A stretch of 57,915 bases of DNA from a virus. The position numbers were made by a program, and so were the translations under genes. The notes beneath the pieces were generated by a model that made no database searches, was not told where the DNA came from, and saw only the letters and a list, made by a program, of their open reading frames with translations. Positions 41,001 through 49,900 of this stretch are shown in pieces. The stretch is from the IMG/VR virus record IMGVR_UViG_3300008459_000050, positions 1-57,915 of that record, one strand, 5' to 3'. Each line of letters begins with the position of its first letter. Positions within the stretch are counted from its first letter, which is position 1.

Positions 41001-43285
41001 TCTATAATATAATCACCAGTAGTGCTTTCTTGAGCAATACTGATATTATCAAACTTTGAATGTTTTATTCTAGTTATAAAATTCCATCTTTGATTATCGT
41101 AAACATCTGTAAATACAGTAGATGAGGATAACTCTACTGCAACTCCATTAAAATTACCAGATAATTTAAAATACACATCTTTACTGTCAGATGAATCTCT
41201 TTCAGCTGTTACAGCAAATGTAAATAATGAAGAGTCATCATTAACACCAAATATCGATACAGAGTTAAAATCAGCGTTTGAATAGTTTGGATCGTTTACT
41301 TCTGGTTTCTTTGGGAATATTGCTTCGCATTGAAATGTTAGCGGAATGAATAGGAATCTATCATCATTTTGATCTATACTAGATGATTGAATAACTGTAG
41401 CTTCATATCTATCTTTATGATTAAAGTCAACAAATTTCTTTGCTTCGGAGGTATATCTATAACTATTATCTAGCTTATATGTTGTGTTGTCAGCATATAA
41501 ATTGATTTTGATCAACTCATCATCAACGCCAAAGCAACGTATAAGGTTTCTTATTGATTTTTCTGTACCTTTTGATTTGTAAATGTAAGCTAGGTTGTTG
41601 TAGATATTTTGATATATTGTGTTTTTAATATCAGTTAGGCTTTTTTCAAATTCTCTCTCTTCATTTCTGGATAGTACATCTTCGATAAAAGTAGAGTTAT
41701 TGAATATATCAATATTTTGAAAATCATATGAAGATAGGATACGGTTAATAAATGGCGCTGGCTTGTCATCTTCAGAGTAGTATTTTACCTGTTTAAGAGA
41801 TGGTAGACCTTCAATTTGAAGATGTAATGTATCAAAATAGCTAGATATTATCTGAACTAAATGTGATAGATCTTCTGATCCTACTTTTTCTTGTTCTTCA
41901 ACAATCCAAGCTGGTAAACTCTTATAGATATTTGAATTATTTTCTGTATCCCAAAGAGAACCAGACAAGGTACAGTTCTCTAGAGTTTGTTGAACTAATG
42001 GATGCTGTGAATAAATGATTGGATCTGGTTTTTCTGAGTATTCTTCGCTATATTCATTGATTGCAGATCCTGTATTACGTACAGAAGAGTTATAGTTTAT
42101 TATTGTACCGTTTGAAATACGACCTGAGTAGTCTAATACTCTGGAATCTATACTGCTATCACCAGTTATACCTTCGTTAAATTTGTAATATACACCAAGA
42201 TTTGTGTTTGCATCGTCGGTATTAGTGCCACCGCCGATAGATGTAAACCAGTTTCTAGCTATTTGCTGTGAAGTACGGGCAGTTTTCCAGAATCGAAATT
42301 CATCGATAGAACCAATAAAACTACCTAAACCTTCAAATCCTTGATTATAAGATCCTAGTGTACCTATTAAATTATTTTCTTCTGGTTGAAGTATTGGCTT
42401 CTCATCTACAGTATGTATAAGACCGCTACTTTCACTATAAAATTGTCCATTTATATATATTTTTATATATGTTCTTTCATTATTAGAATTTACTTTTGTT
42501 TCATTTTCAAAAACTATTGAATAATGATTCCATGTAAATTTATTAAAATTCAATGGATATTGAACTACGTGCTGTCCAACTTCATCGTCTCTACGTATCA
42601 ACACTGCTATTGAATCAAAACATAATTCTATTGATAAAAAAACACAATTTTCATCACCTGGTGAAACGCCATTCCAAACGTTAAAAACATTAGTCTTAAA
42701 ATTACTAAAAGAATTTAGATTGCTATCTAGCTTTGCCCAAAATTCTACTGTATTACCTTTATTATTTGGATTTATTGCTAGATTTGATCCTCTGTTACTA
42801 GGGGTATCATAAATATTTGAAGTACTAAAATTTTCTACTACACTAGATCCAACTGAACTAGTGTTTGGACCACCATAGAATTGTATATAAGTATGATTAG
42901 AAGAAGAGAGATAATTTGATGTTCCTAAGCTTACATCACTACCGCTTAAATTCACATAACCAGTGGTTTTTGGATAAACATTATCAAATATGTAATTATC
43001 GAACTGAGATGAATTATTCTTCCATCCCAGTTTTTCTTTCTTAGATCCGTCATATGGATATCTTTGATAGATATTTTTTATAGCATCTGAATAGTATTTT
43101 TCGGCAGAACCATAACGTGCAAAACTAGAAGCTGATGAGAAATCAACAGATGGTAGAAATCTATTGTTATCAATAACAACTTCTTCTAAATATTCTTTTG
43201 ATTCTGCTTCTTTATATAATGTTTCTAGTTGCTGTGAAGTAACGATTTTTTCAGATGTTTTACCAAACAGATCTTTTAAAGACAT
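35060..43285 (-). CDS. Giant LamG-containing baseplate or tail-fibre protein
   Basis: A 2741-aa protein, the longest here. Around residues 110-400 a concanavalin/LamG-like fold is visible (NKGNTVEFWAKLD, then YIKIYINGQFYSESS, then GSIDEFRFWKTARTSQQIAR), and a second similar unit lies around 640-870 (GDYIIEFDGINSS, SDIKVSSVRFWLDYLNNKEI). The long remainder is Ser/Asn/Tyr-rich and beta-type. LamG domains bind glycans, and in phages they occur on adsorption proteins. The position just before gp6/gp25-type baseplate genes in genome order suggests a baseplate-attached protein. Unusually long for T4-like phages, whose largest fibre protein is about 1300 aa. Confidence 0.8.
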   Translation of the reverse strand: MSLKDLFGKTSEKIVTSQQLETLYKEAESKEYLEEVVIDNNRFLPSVDFSSASSFARYGSAEKYYSDAIKNIYQRYPYDGSKKEKLGWKNNSSQFDNYIFDNVYPKTTGYVNLSGSDVSLGTSNYLSSSNHTYIQFYGGPNTSSVGSSVVENFSTSNIYDTPSNRGSNLAINPNNKGNTVEFWAKLDSNLNSFSNFKTNVFNVWNGVSPGDENCVFLSIELCFDSIAVLIRRDDEVGQHVVQYPLNFNKFTWNHYSIVFENETKVNSNNERTYIKIYINGQFYSESSGLIHTVDEKPILQPEENNLIGTLGSYNQGFEGLGSFIGSIDEFRFWKTARTSQQIARNWFTSIGGGTNTDDANTNLGVYYKFNEGITGDSSIDSRVLDYSGRISNGTIINYNSSVRNTGSAINEYSEEYSEKPDPIIYSQHPLVQQTLENCTLSGSLWDTENNSNIYKSLPAWIVEEQEKVGSEDLSHLVQIISSYFDTLHLQIEGLPSLKQVKYYSEDDKPAPFINRILSSYDFQNIDIFNNSTFIEDVLSRNEEREFEKSLTDIKNTIYQNIYNNLAYIYKSKGTEKSIRNLIRCFGVDDELIKINLYADNTTYKLDNSYRYTSEAKKFVDFNHKDRYEATVIQSSSIDQNDDRFLFIPLTFQCEAIFPKKPEVNDPNYSNADFNSVSIFGVNDDSSLFTFAVTAERDSSDSKDVYFKLSGNFNGVAVELSSSTVFTDVYDNQRWNFITRIKHSKFDNISIAQESTTGDYIIEFDGINSSLETIENIFSSSIVVPEYDMQQAIKTEKKIYAGSRYNGSSIQYFSDIKVSSVRFWLDYLNNKEIQEHSKDASNYGRQYPYWNSFINFSDDSTLGLSRSDMLVLNWDFNQVTSSDSVGEFIVEDTSNKEFTKGGWLGPIIGENHQGIGKYFPSNSSQVVNREYIYSAKQQHPETISTNDLIEARDVDDIITTKDSRPVKYFFSIEKSMSAVINDEILKWFAAIDAFNNLIGEPIEKYRVSYKNLEFMRQLFFEKVGNTPDFEKFLEFYKWIDSSISLMVQQLIPASANVSDKVRNVVESHILERNKYQNKLPIVELKKNKIPSFRSHLDFKYEDQKAPASPAGELWLRDRVNRTDPLVATNVPEIDENREIIRKVKIAKNLNTLPNLYDKDNEAIYEGRRDNTRTFSNVVRILSNKEINPLDVINPVSIKNTEISNEFVFASASLTGSGQLFTKQRGVGNYKNRYEYFQTSGRTNNNLELPDIIDELDITATNSPIFGIVDRKLPERSVVKTVFVERFSAPGGPEVNSRGAMNPESEEFSVYNGLNNRNLIVRNQYNQWLSETSSIDPENLSYHSVPKNPGYYLDEDENTVVKYDNGFISHQIPQSDAQYAWITASLVSRPKVSGYFNEFANLNSYNSSSAAFISASNADFLGLNLTSSVVKIIDTSTKTIDVLTSSLDLNAYLHNLNGPYQGASWKFLRGAENKIVVDSRKNNNILVDDNVYREPPVEFNKPMNHIIRMSGSEDILLSNTYDNNRNTFANSDLVLSTNAVTRKEQQAHDKLIELQNIGFDPKPDILSVSHAEIIFPKKENVGLKESRTRPLYDDSGFTGSVVDMRTFWKDDYLDRRRIDGCYDIFGNVTSSYSVLNDFTSSIVGTFPVLHQIKNRSTASIFSMDSLTGSSSQYTGSITGDVGEGRPSSNTRLTMSYGGLMKGALASYSIPEHRYFITTASGEYSLIQTNTIKDTFQAFKYSTDRLSTRLQYVFNNFITPNYDYYNSGSLSVNGLSYPDETSNNGVVNNYFGNSYISNLLYFINNGYEYDLDKTSNNTPFFNSYEEFNFGLKEQSLQYSLVPEFTINNFMNHYINNGFNSQLSSSYLNLDGGLNYEYKDINNSFINTNTIFKFNLDEIKAKQENVKLNLKVSALKKLLPYRGFYPSEKVTELGSEFVNSFVNLNKDFVAQSTSSIIAGKKYDCATSNGTPIDQQVLTITQPLFAPGVLLNTIKSSIAVDFPVIITSSISASYGLGSSSLPAFYGHIKGYNTADNLPTNYTGAVHISSSLNYRFPFESLIEFDTIVPSSLQTTSSNLFYLNPTYYSTDVISGSDRNSLALPSYNLSTKNNIKSFTFDKPNYKLGMHNFLAEIPNFFLENNLSNFVSREDWAFDVAVSGTTYSMDIVLERDKEYREFVFNKYFDNIRSIDSLYTGSYLTLPGTDSIYGPPVRFFDNLDLNNSKFSVSYYSGISKLYDSPAYAPYVPPYYYGKSIARLKFTADDTRKYTLDEIFNKLQIEYINEDAEALFKARSGFLGTTTTTTFIVSQRFDLPPPLQIDLYDSYYTVQDEVYPLNLKYYGVNYLENYKNSPAYQQMMTLSSSVNLMLKTENKRVTYNALNNTPLEINDRDASTTYSWVIQTKFETPSINFANIDIPNKPKNIGAFIRTESTYDFDAIDALVDVSYKGLWTTYSDKPVSDSSPRIKMYLQENTVGDSLIKMCGFQKDEKKTIGKIASKKEISEGIIVIPYTQQKNRYNRWTKSELRSKAQTLKNKFSNEPGYFFDVQKNTIEKLLNIQFSNKITTDQILSILNSNLGDKLNNSIVKTMKGMANYVLPPHLDWLRNRDINPFVMYFFEFKSELTQKDLSDIWQGVMPELSKKVEEEEETISHNFTEDEFFHGKKLPEDIKFKIFKVKKRANINYYKLTADSKDDERFKFKIKGQDVVPEFSYNWPYDNFSLVELINVEAGLEVNKTVETEKYTPSLYE

Positions 43286-43287
43286 AT

Positions 43288-44727
43288 TTACCCAACCTTG
43301 AATTTAAATGTAGTTGGTGCCTCCTGTAGGCTGGCACCATCCCATCTTGCTAACCTTATTCCATAAGTATATCCTGGTTGTAAAATTGACATATCTAAAT
43401 CAAAGTAATTACCGTTTGAATCATACGATGTCTTTGTATAAGCCAAGGAGCCTGTGGAGTAATCTATTACAGTATAATTATCGTTTAGTCTGAAAATTTT
43501 GTAATATAAATCTGTTAAAACTGTATTTTCTACTGTATTATACGCAACTGTATAGATTGTTGGTTGCCAATCCCTTTCTCTGATAAATATTTTAAATCGA
43601 ACTGTCTCAGAAGTTAAATAATCTAGCTTATTATTTGTAATATTTATTACATATTGTCCATTATCGTTGAAGTCATAGTTTTTTCTATCTAGTACATCAA
43701 ATGAACCTTGAAAATAAATACCGTTACTGCTTGTATTATACCATTTATCATATAGTACACTTGAAGTTGTGTCTATGATTACTGTTGATTTATAAACACC
43801 AACTGATGGATTTGAAACTTCTTTAAATGCAGCAGTTACTTCGCTTGTTAAATTAGAATTTGAATAAAATTTAACTTCTGGGACAATATTATTAACGATA
43901 TTTTTTAGCTTTCCGTTGACTTTATTATAGAAATAAATGTTCATTTTGTTATCATTTTCCGATAACGCCTCACTGTATGAATAAAAGTTATTTCTATCGT
44001 CTGTATTTATTGCTTCCCATCGTGTTTCAATAACTGGTCGTTTATAGAAGAATTCACTGCCTCTTGCTGAGAATTTTTTTGTGAAGAAACTCTGTTGCAT
44101 CGTTCCATCTTCATATATATCAGATAGTTTTACAACAAATCCGTTATTTTCTGATGTACCGGCAATCCAATCTTCAACAATATCAGTTACGTCAACCTCT
44201 AAATCTTCTGTTCCTTCTTTAAATTCGTAATTGTAGAGATAAGAAGCTGATGAATAATCGCCACCTTGCTTACTCCATTGTTTATCTTTTAATGGATATA
44301 TCCAAGTAGCTCCATTTCCATAACTATATGAGCTTGTATATGTACTATTCCAGCCATAATCTGTGTATGTCTCCATATCAAGACCAGAGCCTTCGTCCCA
44401 TGCCCCAGAAATGGGCATTATATCGACGCTAAAGCCCCTAGGAACAGAGTATGGATGTTTTACGTTAAAGAGCCTTAAATAATGTCTAACGTCTCCGTCG
44501 GCTGGTATTGCGCCTTTATCTCTGTCATCGGAGATTTGCTCTATTGGAAACTGTATAAGAATTCTACTTTGTTCCGCAGATGACGAAAAAGCTTGACCAT
44601 ATATAGAAAATATCTCTAATGAATCAGAGGCTCCCATATTTGCATTGTAAGCTCTTGTAATAAGGTTATTATTATAGGCATTTGTTATGGTTGTATCTTT
44701 TTCTGCTACATATCTTTTAATTGACAT
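43288..44727 (-). CDS. Virion protein with DNRLRE/CBM96-like domain
   Basis: A 479-aa protein. The N-terminal half follows the pattern of DNRLRE-type beta domains: AEKDTTITNAYNNNL, NMGASDSLEIFSI, SRILIQFPIEQI, DVTDIVEDWIAGTSENNGFV. A beta-sandwich C-terminal half follows. In other phages such proteins are virion surface components, perhaps binding glycans. It overlaps gp6 by 1 nt, so it is probably made with the baseplate wedge. Confidence 0.65.
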   Translation of the reverse strand: MSIKRYVAEKDTTITNAYNNNLITRAYNANMGASDSLEIFSIYGQAFSSSAEQSRILIQFPIEQISDDRDKGAIPADGDVRHYLRLFNVKHPYSVPRGFSVDIMPISGAWDEGSGLDMETYTDYGWNSTYTSSYSYGNGATWIYPLKDKQWSKQGGDYSSASYLYNYEFKEGTEDLEVDVTDIVEDWIAGTSENNGFVVKLSDIYEDGTMQQSFFTKKFSARGSEFFYKRPVIETRWEAINTDDRNNFYSYSEALSENDNKMNIYFYNKVNGKLKNIVNNIVPEVKFYSNSNLTSEVTAAFKEVSNPSVGVYKSTVIIDTTSSVLYDKWYNTSSNGIYFQGSFDVLDRKNYDFNDNGQYVINITNNKLDYLTSETVRFKIFIRERDWQPTIYTVAYNTVENTVLTDLYYKIFRLNDNYTVIDYSTGSLAYTKTSYDSNGNYFDLDMSILQPGYTYGIRLARWDGASLQEAPTTFKFKVG

Positions 44728-46526
44728 TAAATTATACTTCCTTCAATATCGCTATTTGGATATTTTAGCTCCATAACAACATTGTTTGGAACTTCTAGAT
44801 ATCTATTATTTGGCATATTTCTCTTAAAATCGAATGTTACATTAGAATAGCTGCCGCCTGCTTTTTGAGTAAATTCAACGCTTACTACATCTAATAAACC
44901 ATCTACTTTTTTTAAACTTGTTAGCACTTTGCTTACAAATAGTGACTCACCGAAATCTGGTAATTGTGCAAAATCTAACTTTAATTGATTTATTGCATCT
45001 GTCAAAACATCATATTTTGGTCTATCTGGCGATGCAACTGCTTTAAATTTAATACCATAATTGACAATTTTACCATCTAATATGTCAATCGAGTCATTTA
45101 TCATTTTATTTCTGGATAGCCAAGTTTTTAGGTTATTTTTGACTATTTGATTTCCATATGTTAGATAACCACTACTGTTTTCACAGAGGACATACATATT
45201 TAGATTTCTTTTTAGTGAATCATCGTCTCTTATAACATTAACACGCTTTATTGAGCCATATTTTGCAGGCATTCCATACGCTAAAGCTTTATAATCTTCT
45301 GCTGTAACTGCTCTACTTTGAGCAGAAAAAGCACTTTGAATCCTTATCTTTAGTTCATTTGAGTCAAAAGCTGTGACTTCTCCAAGAATTGGAGCATCAT
45401 TATTAACTTCTAAACTTCTTCTTACAGATGATACAGAAGTTGCATCTAGGCTTCTTTCGTCCTTAAACACAAAATTAGAGCTATCTACGTTTGTAAGAGA
45501 ATTAACTGAGAAATTAATAATAGATCCAACTGGTGTATAACGGTAAGTAACGATTAGATTTGTTTGAGAAGGTGCAATTCCAAGTTTATCGCTTGAGGTT
45601 AGTCTTGTTGGATCAAATGAATCGCTGGAAATATACTGTTTTCCAAATAACTCTAAGACCGCTATCCCAGGATCGGCAATCATGTTATTGTTATCTGATA
45701 CAACAACATCGGAACTAGCACCAAATTGTAGATATGTTTTATTTATTTCTGTTTCTACGGTAAATCTACGTGGAACCATTAATGGTTTAAGTATCTCTTT
45801 CGCTGTATCTGATGTGGCAGCATCTCTGTTAGTTATAGATCGATAAATAACATTTTGTGTTAGGTAATCAACTTCATAATATTGATTACCTTCGGAATCA
45901 TAAATAGATAATATTTCGACAATGTTTTGTTCTGATAGTTCAACTTTTAGAAATTTTTGATATTCACCAACTGGTATTGTCTCTGATTTAACGATACCAG
46001 AGATAACTGTTCCATTTGCTTTTACAGCGTATGATGTTGGTGTTCCATTTGCACCTATTACAGCTGGGCGTATTTCATTTACCGTACTGTTAAAAACAAC
46101 ATCCTCAGTTAATATAAATTTAACGTTATTTCTAGTTGAAAATGTACTACCTTTTTGTAATGTTGGTAGGTATCTAGTATCTGGCCCTAGACCTATTGAG
46201 TTTGCTGGTACAACAATATAAAAACTTGCAACACCAGTGGAGGATTTGCCGTTTGAATACTTAAATCCCATCTGTTTTGCTAGTTTTAATACGTTATTAT
46301 ATTCTGATGCTGTTTCAAGAAAACACTCGTTTGCCTGATAATCCAGATAAAAAGATAAAATATCGCCAATATATGATACAGTATCGATCATCAAAGAACC
46401 AAAACTGCCTTCATTGAAATCTTTATGTGAATCTGCGTAGTATCTTTTTGCGTGCTCTACCAGATCTGCTCGTATACTTTGATAATCTCTACTTGTATAT
46501 TTTATTGGTATTATCTTCTTAGGCAT
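44727..46526 (-). CDS. 6: Baseplate wedge protein (T4 gp6 / gpJ-like)
   Basis: A 599-aa protein with the gp6/Baseplate_J pattern. The N-terminus IKYTSRDYQSIRADLVEHAK, then FNEGSFGSLMIDTVSYIGDI and LSFYLDYQANECFLETA, is typical of marine T4-like gp6. The C-terminal half has the AVTAEDYKALAYGMPAKYGS segment. gp6 forms the iris-like ring of the baseplate that opens on infection. It lies directly after the gp25 gene, the classical pairing in contractile tails. Confidence 0.92.
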   Translation of the reverse strand: MPKKIIPIKYTSRDYQSIRADLVEHAKRYYADSHKDFNEGSFGSLMIDTVSYIGDILSFYLDYQANECFLETASEYNNVLKLAKQMGFKYSNGKSSTGVASFYIVVPANSIGLGPDTRYLPTLQKGSTFSTRNNVKFILTEDVVFNSTVNEIRPAVIGANGTPTSYAVKANGTVISGIVKSETIPVGEYQKFLKVELSEQNIVEILSIYDSEGNQYYEVDYLTQNVIYRSITNRDAATSDTAKEILKPLMVPRRFTVETEINKTYLQFGASSDVVVSDNNNMIADPGIAVLELFGKQYISSDSFDPTRLTSSDKLGIAPSQTNLIVTYRYTPVGSIINFSVNSLTNVDSSNFVFKDERSLDATSVSSVRRSLEVNNDAPILGEVTAFDSNELKIRIQSAFSAQSRAVTAEDYKALAYGMPAKYGSIKRVNVIRDDDSLKRNLNMYVLCENSSGYLTYGNQIVKNNLKTWLSRNKMINDSIDILDGKIVNYGIKFKAVASPDRPKYDVLTDAINQLKLDFAQLPDFGESLFVSKVLTSLKKVDGLLDVVSVEFTQKAGGSYSNVTFDFKRNMPNNRYLEVPNNVVMELKYPNSDIEGSII

Positions 46527-46545
46527 CCATGTTTTCCTCTAACTA

Positions 46546-46926
46546 TTAATTAGGCTCAATAGTTAAATTTAACTCTTCAATAGTCTTTAAAGCTGGTATA
46601 TAATACTTCAGAATTATATACAATCCATTTTCTGACACTTCGCTTGTTTGAACTTGTATGTCCTCAATAGATATAAAGCTCATATAATTGGCAACTTGTG
46701 AAGTTATTTTTTCTTTTATTTCAGATTCCAGATCTTCGGTATTTTGTGAGAATAATAAATGTTTTAAACCAACTCCATATGAAGGATTCATCATTCTTTC
46801 GCCGGGATTGGTTAATACTAGCATTTTAAGATCTTGTGCAATAGACTCTTTTGCTGAATGGTTCATTATATATGTTCCTTCAGTTGAATCTTTAAATAAT
46901 GGTAATTTTGGTGAATATCCCTGCAT
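46546..46926 (-). CDS. 25: Baseplate wedge protein gp25 (GPW/gp25 family)
   Basis: A 126-aa protein with the gp25 core: KESIAQDLKMLVLTNPGERM, then MNPSYGVGLKHLLFSQNTED. It matches the family's normal length (about 110-140 aa). gp25 nucleates sheath assembly at the baseplate and links to gp6. It is encoded 20 nt upstream of gp6 and 15 nt after the 1976-aa gene. Confidence 0.93.
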   Translation of the reverse strand: MQGYSPKLPLFKDSTEGTYIMNHSAKESIAQDLKMLVLTNPGERMMNPSYGVGLKHLLFSQNTEDLESEIKEKITSQVANYMSFISIEDIQVQTSEVSENGLYIILKYYIPALKTIEELNLTIEPN

Positions 46927-46940
46927 GTTTTATCCTTTAT

Positions 46941-49900
46941 TCATATAAAGATCGAGTAAAGAGCGGTATAGTATCCTTCTGTGTCTACTTTTAGCTCGTC
47001 TGGGTTTGTTGTATCTGTGCAATTTTCTTGTGTTTGACCAATTGCTGCATCTATTGTATTTTTCTTTGGTTCTTCATACCACATGCCAGTGGCATAATAT
47101 AAACTATTATATAAATTAAAACCAAAAGGCATAAGAAAACTGCCAGGAATTGATCCAGCTATAGCCAAAGGTATTCCAACGAGTGGAATAGTTGCAGAGC
47201 TAACATCTTGACTGAATGTTTTCGCTATCTTATATATCCCAGAAGATAAAGCAACGTTTGGATCTGTTGTTTCTATGTAACCTTTTGCTATCAATTTAGG
47301 TGTTTCTGTTAATTGTTTCATGATAAATGAACCAATTATCGACCAAGGATCATCATTTTTTACTTCTTGTGGATTATTTACATCTGGGGTTAGTGGTTGT
47401 CCATTTGTTTGAACAATTTTTGCCAATTTTCTTAATGATGCTTTAGTATCATTAAAAACTTCTGTTACTTGTTTTCTTGTTTGAGTACATAAAACATTTG
47501 TTATAAACGCTAATGTTACATAGCGTTTTAATGGAAACAGATATTCAAACAATAATTTGTATTCTATTGAATTTGAGAAATTACTTAAATTACCTTTATA
47601 AATTTTATACAACTCATAAGAATAGGTTTCTCCCATGCCTGGGTATGAATCAAATTTATTTATACAGATATGTCCATTATTATTTATTGAAAAAGTAAAT
47701 CCTTGCAAATAAATACCGCCGAAACCAGCACGTCGTTCTTTTTGTTTTTGTTCTAATTTATCTATAAAATTTTGTATTTGAACTTTTACTATATTAATAA
47801 TTTTAAACAATTCTTTTAGTAGTATAATAAGTTTATCGATATTATATGTTTTAAGATATAAACTATCGTTATTAGGATATTTATATTGTCTCATTTTATT
47901 TTCAATAAAAAAATCTCGAGGATTTTTTATATCTATATTTATTTGTGAATTTTTAAAAGTATCCGTTTTACTGTATTTATAATAGTCTGTATATATTTCT
48001 ATGAATTGATCAAACAATGCTGTAAGTGATGATGAGCCATTTTCTTTTAGATCACTTGGTATACTTTTTTTATCTTCACTTTTATCAATAAGTATTTTTT
48101 TAATTTGCTTTAAAGATTCCTGTTGTTCATCATTTGATAGTTTATCAAGGTCATCAATAGATTTATTGTTTAATTCTTTTCTTTTCCAATAAGATATAGT
48201 TATAATTTCTTGAAAACGTGTGTTGTTATGTGATATATCATCAATATATGAATTATTAATAAACTTTATTTTATCAACAGATTCATTTAATGATGCTATT
48301 TCAGATTTTACAGTTTCGTCAGTAAAAATATTTAAATTATCTAATATTGATTCAAGATCATCAAATCTTCTTAATTTTATTTTAGTTCCGTCTATAGTTT
48401 CAAGTACAGCATTTGTGTCATCCAAAATTCTTTTAGCTAACTTTGGTAACACTTGAGATTTCAATTCAAATCTTACAGTATTTTTTAATAGTTCTCTTTT
48501 AAATATTGAACTATTCGTATCTACTGTGGAGTCTGGGTTGTCTATCTTATATAATTTTACTAAAAAACCAGTTAAAATATTGAAATATAGTTCGTCTGTT
48601 GCCTTTAATTCTATTTCAAGCATATCTGTGATAAAATCAACAAACAAAGGATCATCTCTTAAGATCTGAGGGTCATAATAACCAAAAACACCGATTCCTC
48701 TCAGAACTATATCATGAAGATACATTCTAAGAGCTATCTTGTGGATTGCACCTAAAAATACATTTTGAGTATCGCTTGTCTCTAATTTTTCAAGTTCATC
48801 TGTATTTACTGGTTTATTATCTGCAACAGACTGCATTATTATTTGATCAATACATGATGATTTTTGTTTATTATTTACTGCTTGAGTTTTTACATCATCT
48901 ATATCTAAATAATTTGGTTTTATATTACAAACTTTTTGTCTATCAGTTTGCTGATAATTTAAAACAAGAAAATCTGTTTTTGCTTTATAAGAAGTATTTC
49001 CATCTGTTTTGTAGGCCACTTTTTTTAAAAATTCACTATCTTTTACGGAATCAATAGTATATTTCATAAAATCATCAGAAAAATAATTATAATTATAATC
49101 TACTAGATATTCAGATATTTTAGTTGATATTTTTTCACTTACTACTTTGTCAATTATAGTTGGAGAGCTATCAATATAACTTGGACTGTTTGTAGCTATC
49201 GACGCTTCATTGTTTACGTGGTAAATAAATTTTTCAAATACAAGTGATTTACTTGGATTTTCTTCTTTGATACCAAGAACATCAGATATATACGTTTGTA
49301 TGTCTGGATCTATGCTGCTACTTAGAACGCTACGATCATCTATGGTCAGATAAGGTAGACCATTTCTTGTTATGTTTAAATTAAATTTTTCATATACATC
49401 TTTTTTAGGTAATTTAGACTCTTTTGTTTCTGATAAGCTGTCTTCTATTCCAAGAGTATCAAAAGGTGGAGTAACTTGTTCTAGCACATTATCTGTATAT
49501 GTAACTTTATAATTTGGATATTGTATCGAGCAATTAAATACTGTATTATAATATTTTATAACATTTTTATAAGTTCTTAAACATTGTTCTAATTTTGCTT
49601 GAAAAGCCTGTGCTCTAACTTTTCCAACACTAACATCTACTTCTCTCATTAAAGAATTAAATTGAACTTGCTTCTCAGTAAAAAACTGCATTATTGTAAG
49701 ATATACAGAAATTTCGTTTTGATTAAAAAATTCAATATCCGGTGTTTTATCTCCAATTAATTTTTTAATTTGGTCCAACGTTCTTTCTTCAGTTGGTTTA
49801 CCTTTACTATATCTCGCAAAATTATCTAGAATTGGCAAAAATCTGAATATGTCAGGAGAAGAAATTTTTAAAATCGCACCTCCATATAATAAAGGTAAAA

